This document shows, in pieces, positions 4,889-5,648 of a stretch of DNA of 5,648 nucleotides (the first letter of the stretch is position 1; the number at the start of each line of letters is the position of its first letter). This DNA comes from Maritimibacter sp. (lineage in GTDB: Bacteria; Pseudomonadota; Alphaproteobacteria; Rhodobacterales; Rhodobacteraceae). The DNA lies in assembly GCA_003520545.1 (NCBI GenBank), contig DOUP01000053.1, positions 1 through 5,648 of the forward strand, in the 5' to 3' direction. The notes under the pieces were generated by a model. It made no database searches. It saw nothing but the letters and a program-made list of their open reading frames with translations, and had not been told where the DNA came from. The position numbers and the translations under genes were made by a program.

Positions 4889-5648
4889 CAGGCACCGCGT
4901 GCATAACAGATTCTTGGCTCAGGGACCCGAACGCCCAGGCCGTTTGCCAGATGCTGACGAATGCCGGTCACCAGGCCCATTTTGTCGGTGGATGCGTGCG
5001 AAACGCCCTGATGGGTGTTCCCGTCACCGATCTGGATATCGCGACGAGCGCCCGACCGGACGTTGTGATGACTTTGGCCAAGGACGCGGGTTTCAATCCT
5101 GTGCCAACGGGTATTGAACATGGAACGGTGACAGTCGTGGTTGAGGGTGAGCCCTTCGAGATCACCACTTGGCGCCGGGATGTCGAAACGGACGGTCGGC
5201 GTGCAGTCATCGTCTTCGCGGACAAACTTGAAGACGATGCGCATCGGCGCGATTTCACGATGAACGCGCTCTACGCGGCCCCGGACGGTCAAATCGTGGA
5301 CCCGCTCGGAGGACTCCCCGACCTTGAGGCGCGACGCGTCCGGTTCATCGACAACGCAGAGGATCGTATCCGCGAGGATTACCTGCGCATTCTTCGCTTC
5401 TTTCGGTTCCACGCGTGGTACGGAGATGAAGACGCGGGACTGGACCGTGAGGCCCTGGCCGCGATTGCCAATCTGTCAGACGGGATTGCTACACTGAGCC
5501 GTGAACGTGTCGGTGCCGAGATGCTCAAGCTTCTCGCTGCCCCCGACCCTGCGCCCGCGCTGGCCGCGATGGACCACGCCGGGGCGCTTCGCCACGTCAT
5601 GCCGGGTTTGAGCGTCAAGACGCTTCCGGTTCTTGTCCATCTGGAAGA
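4885..5648 (+). CDS. cca: CCA-adding tRNA nucleotidyltransferase, 3' part missing
   Basis: Builds or repairs the 3'-terminal CCA of tRNAs from CTP and ATP without a template. Seen: 254 codons to the window edge. The order of motifs is that of class II nucleotidyltransferases. HFVGGCVRNALMG (32-44) is followed by catalytic D49 and D51 in TDLDIATSARPD; EITTWRRDV (92-100); RRDFTMNALY (121-130); DPLGGLPDL; and IREDYLRILRFFRFHAW (162-178). The head and neck are therefore complete, and the missing part is the C-terminal body/tail. Start: ATG overlapping the previous stop (ATGA), with AGGG 7 nt upstream. Bacterial poly(A) polymerase I is a close relative that sequence alone can confuse with it. The lack of an extended N-terminal basic region and the operon context favour CCA addition, but I did not test this. 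Confidence 0.88.
   Translation, partial: MTGTACITDSWLRDPNAQAVCQMLTNAGHQAHFVGGCVRNALMGVPVTDLDIATSARPDVVMTLAKDAGFNPVPTGIEHGTVTVVVEGEPFEITTWRRDVETDGRRAVIVFADKLEDDAHRRDFTMNALYAAPDGQIVDPLGGLPDLEARRVRFIDNAEDRIREDYLRILRFFRFHAWYGDEDAGLDREALAAIANLSDGIATLSRERVGAEMLKLLAAPDPAPALAAMDHAGALRHVMPGLSVKTLPVLVHLE

Noticed and set aside
4828..5412. Minus-strand open frame (194 codons) opposite the CCA enzyme gene
   Set aside because: Antisense to a gene with intact nucleotidyltransferase motifs and an ATGA junction.

Overview
The window looks like a chromosomal segment of an alphaproteobacterium, most likely a member of Rhodobacterales/Rhodobacteraceae. This rests on the protein sequences, the moderately high GC (roughly 60% by eye, not computed), the gene order hslO - CoA pyrophosphatase - CCA-adding enzyme, and a separate Hpt / response-regulator-PP2C pair. 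It carries seven protein genes, two of them cut by the window edges. I see no tRNA, rRNA, CRISPR array, insertion sequence or phage gene, and no sign of recent transfer.

Left part, minus strand: the first 331 codons of argG (argininosuccinate synthase, arginine biosynthesis), preceded 68 bp upstream by a small gene for a stand-alone Hpt (histidine phosphotransfer) protein. A 134-bp AT-richer gap then separates Hpt from a divergent plus-strand gene for a receiver domain joined through a coiled coil to a SpoIIE-type PP2C phosphatase. This gap is the most interesting part of the window. It holds a perfect TTAA-N7-TTAA, the recognition pattern of the response regulator CtrA, placed over the expected -35 of a candidate promoter for the phosphatase gene. 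A second near-match lies 43 bp away, about four helical turns. Just before the GTG start, a 6-bp GC stem displays the Shine-Dalgarno in its loop.

Middle: a Nudix hydrolase gene on the minus strand converges on the phosphatase gene, and their coding ends overlap by 28 bp. Its 5' end faces hslO across a 70-bp gap in which one TATA-like block could serve promoters on both strands.

Right part, plus strand: a tightly packed three-gene operon. hslO (redox chaperone Hsp33) overlaps a CoA pyrophosphatase gene by 14 bp, which overlaps a CCA-adding tRNA nucleotidyltransferase gene by the 4-bp ATGA; the last gene runs off the end.

Reading the genes together: the Hpt protein is a plausible phosphodonor for the receiver domain, which would gate the phosphatase. 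The phosphatase would in turn act on an anti-sigma-antagonist (STAS) protein encoded elsewhere, in the manner of the Rba partner-switching system of Rhodobacter capsulatus. CtrA-type sites in the shared gap would link this module to the cell-cycle / gene-transfer-agent / motility regulon. The link is inferred from motifs and context. The right-hand operon combines redox stress response, cofactor housekeeping and tRNA end maturation, and is an ordinary arrangement for the group.
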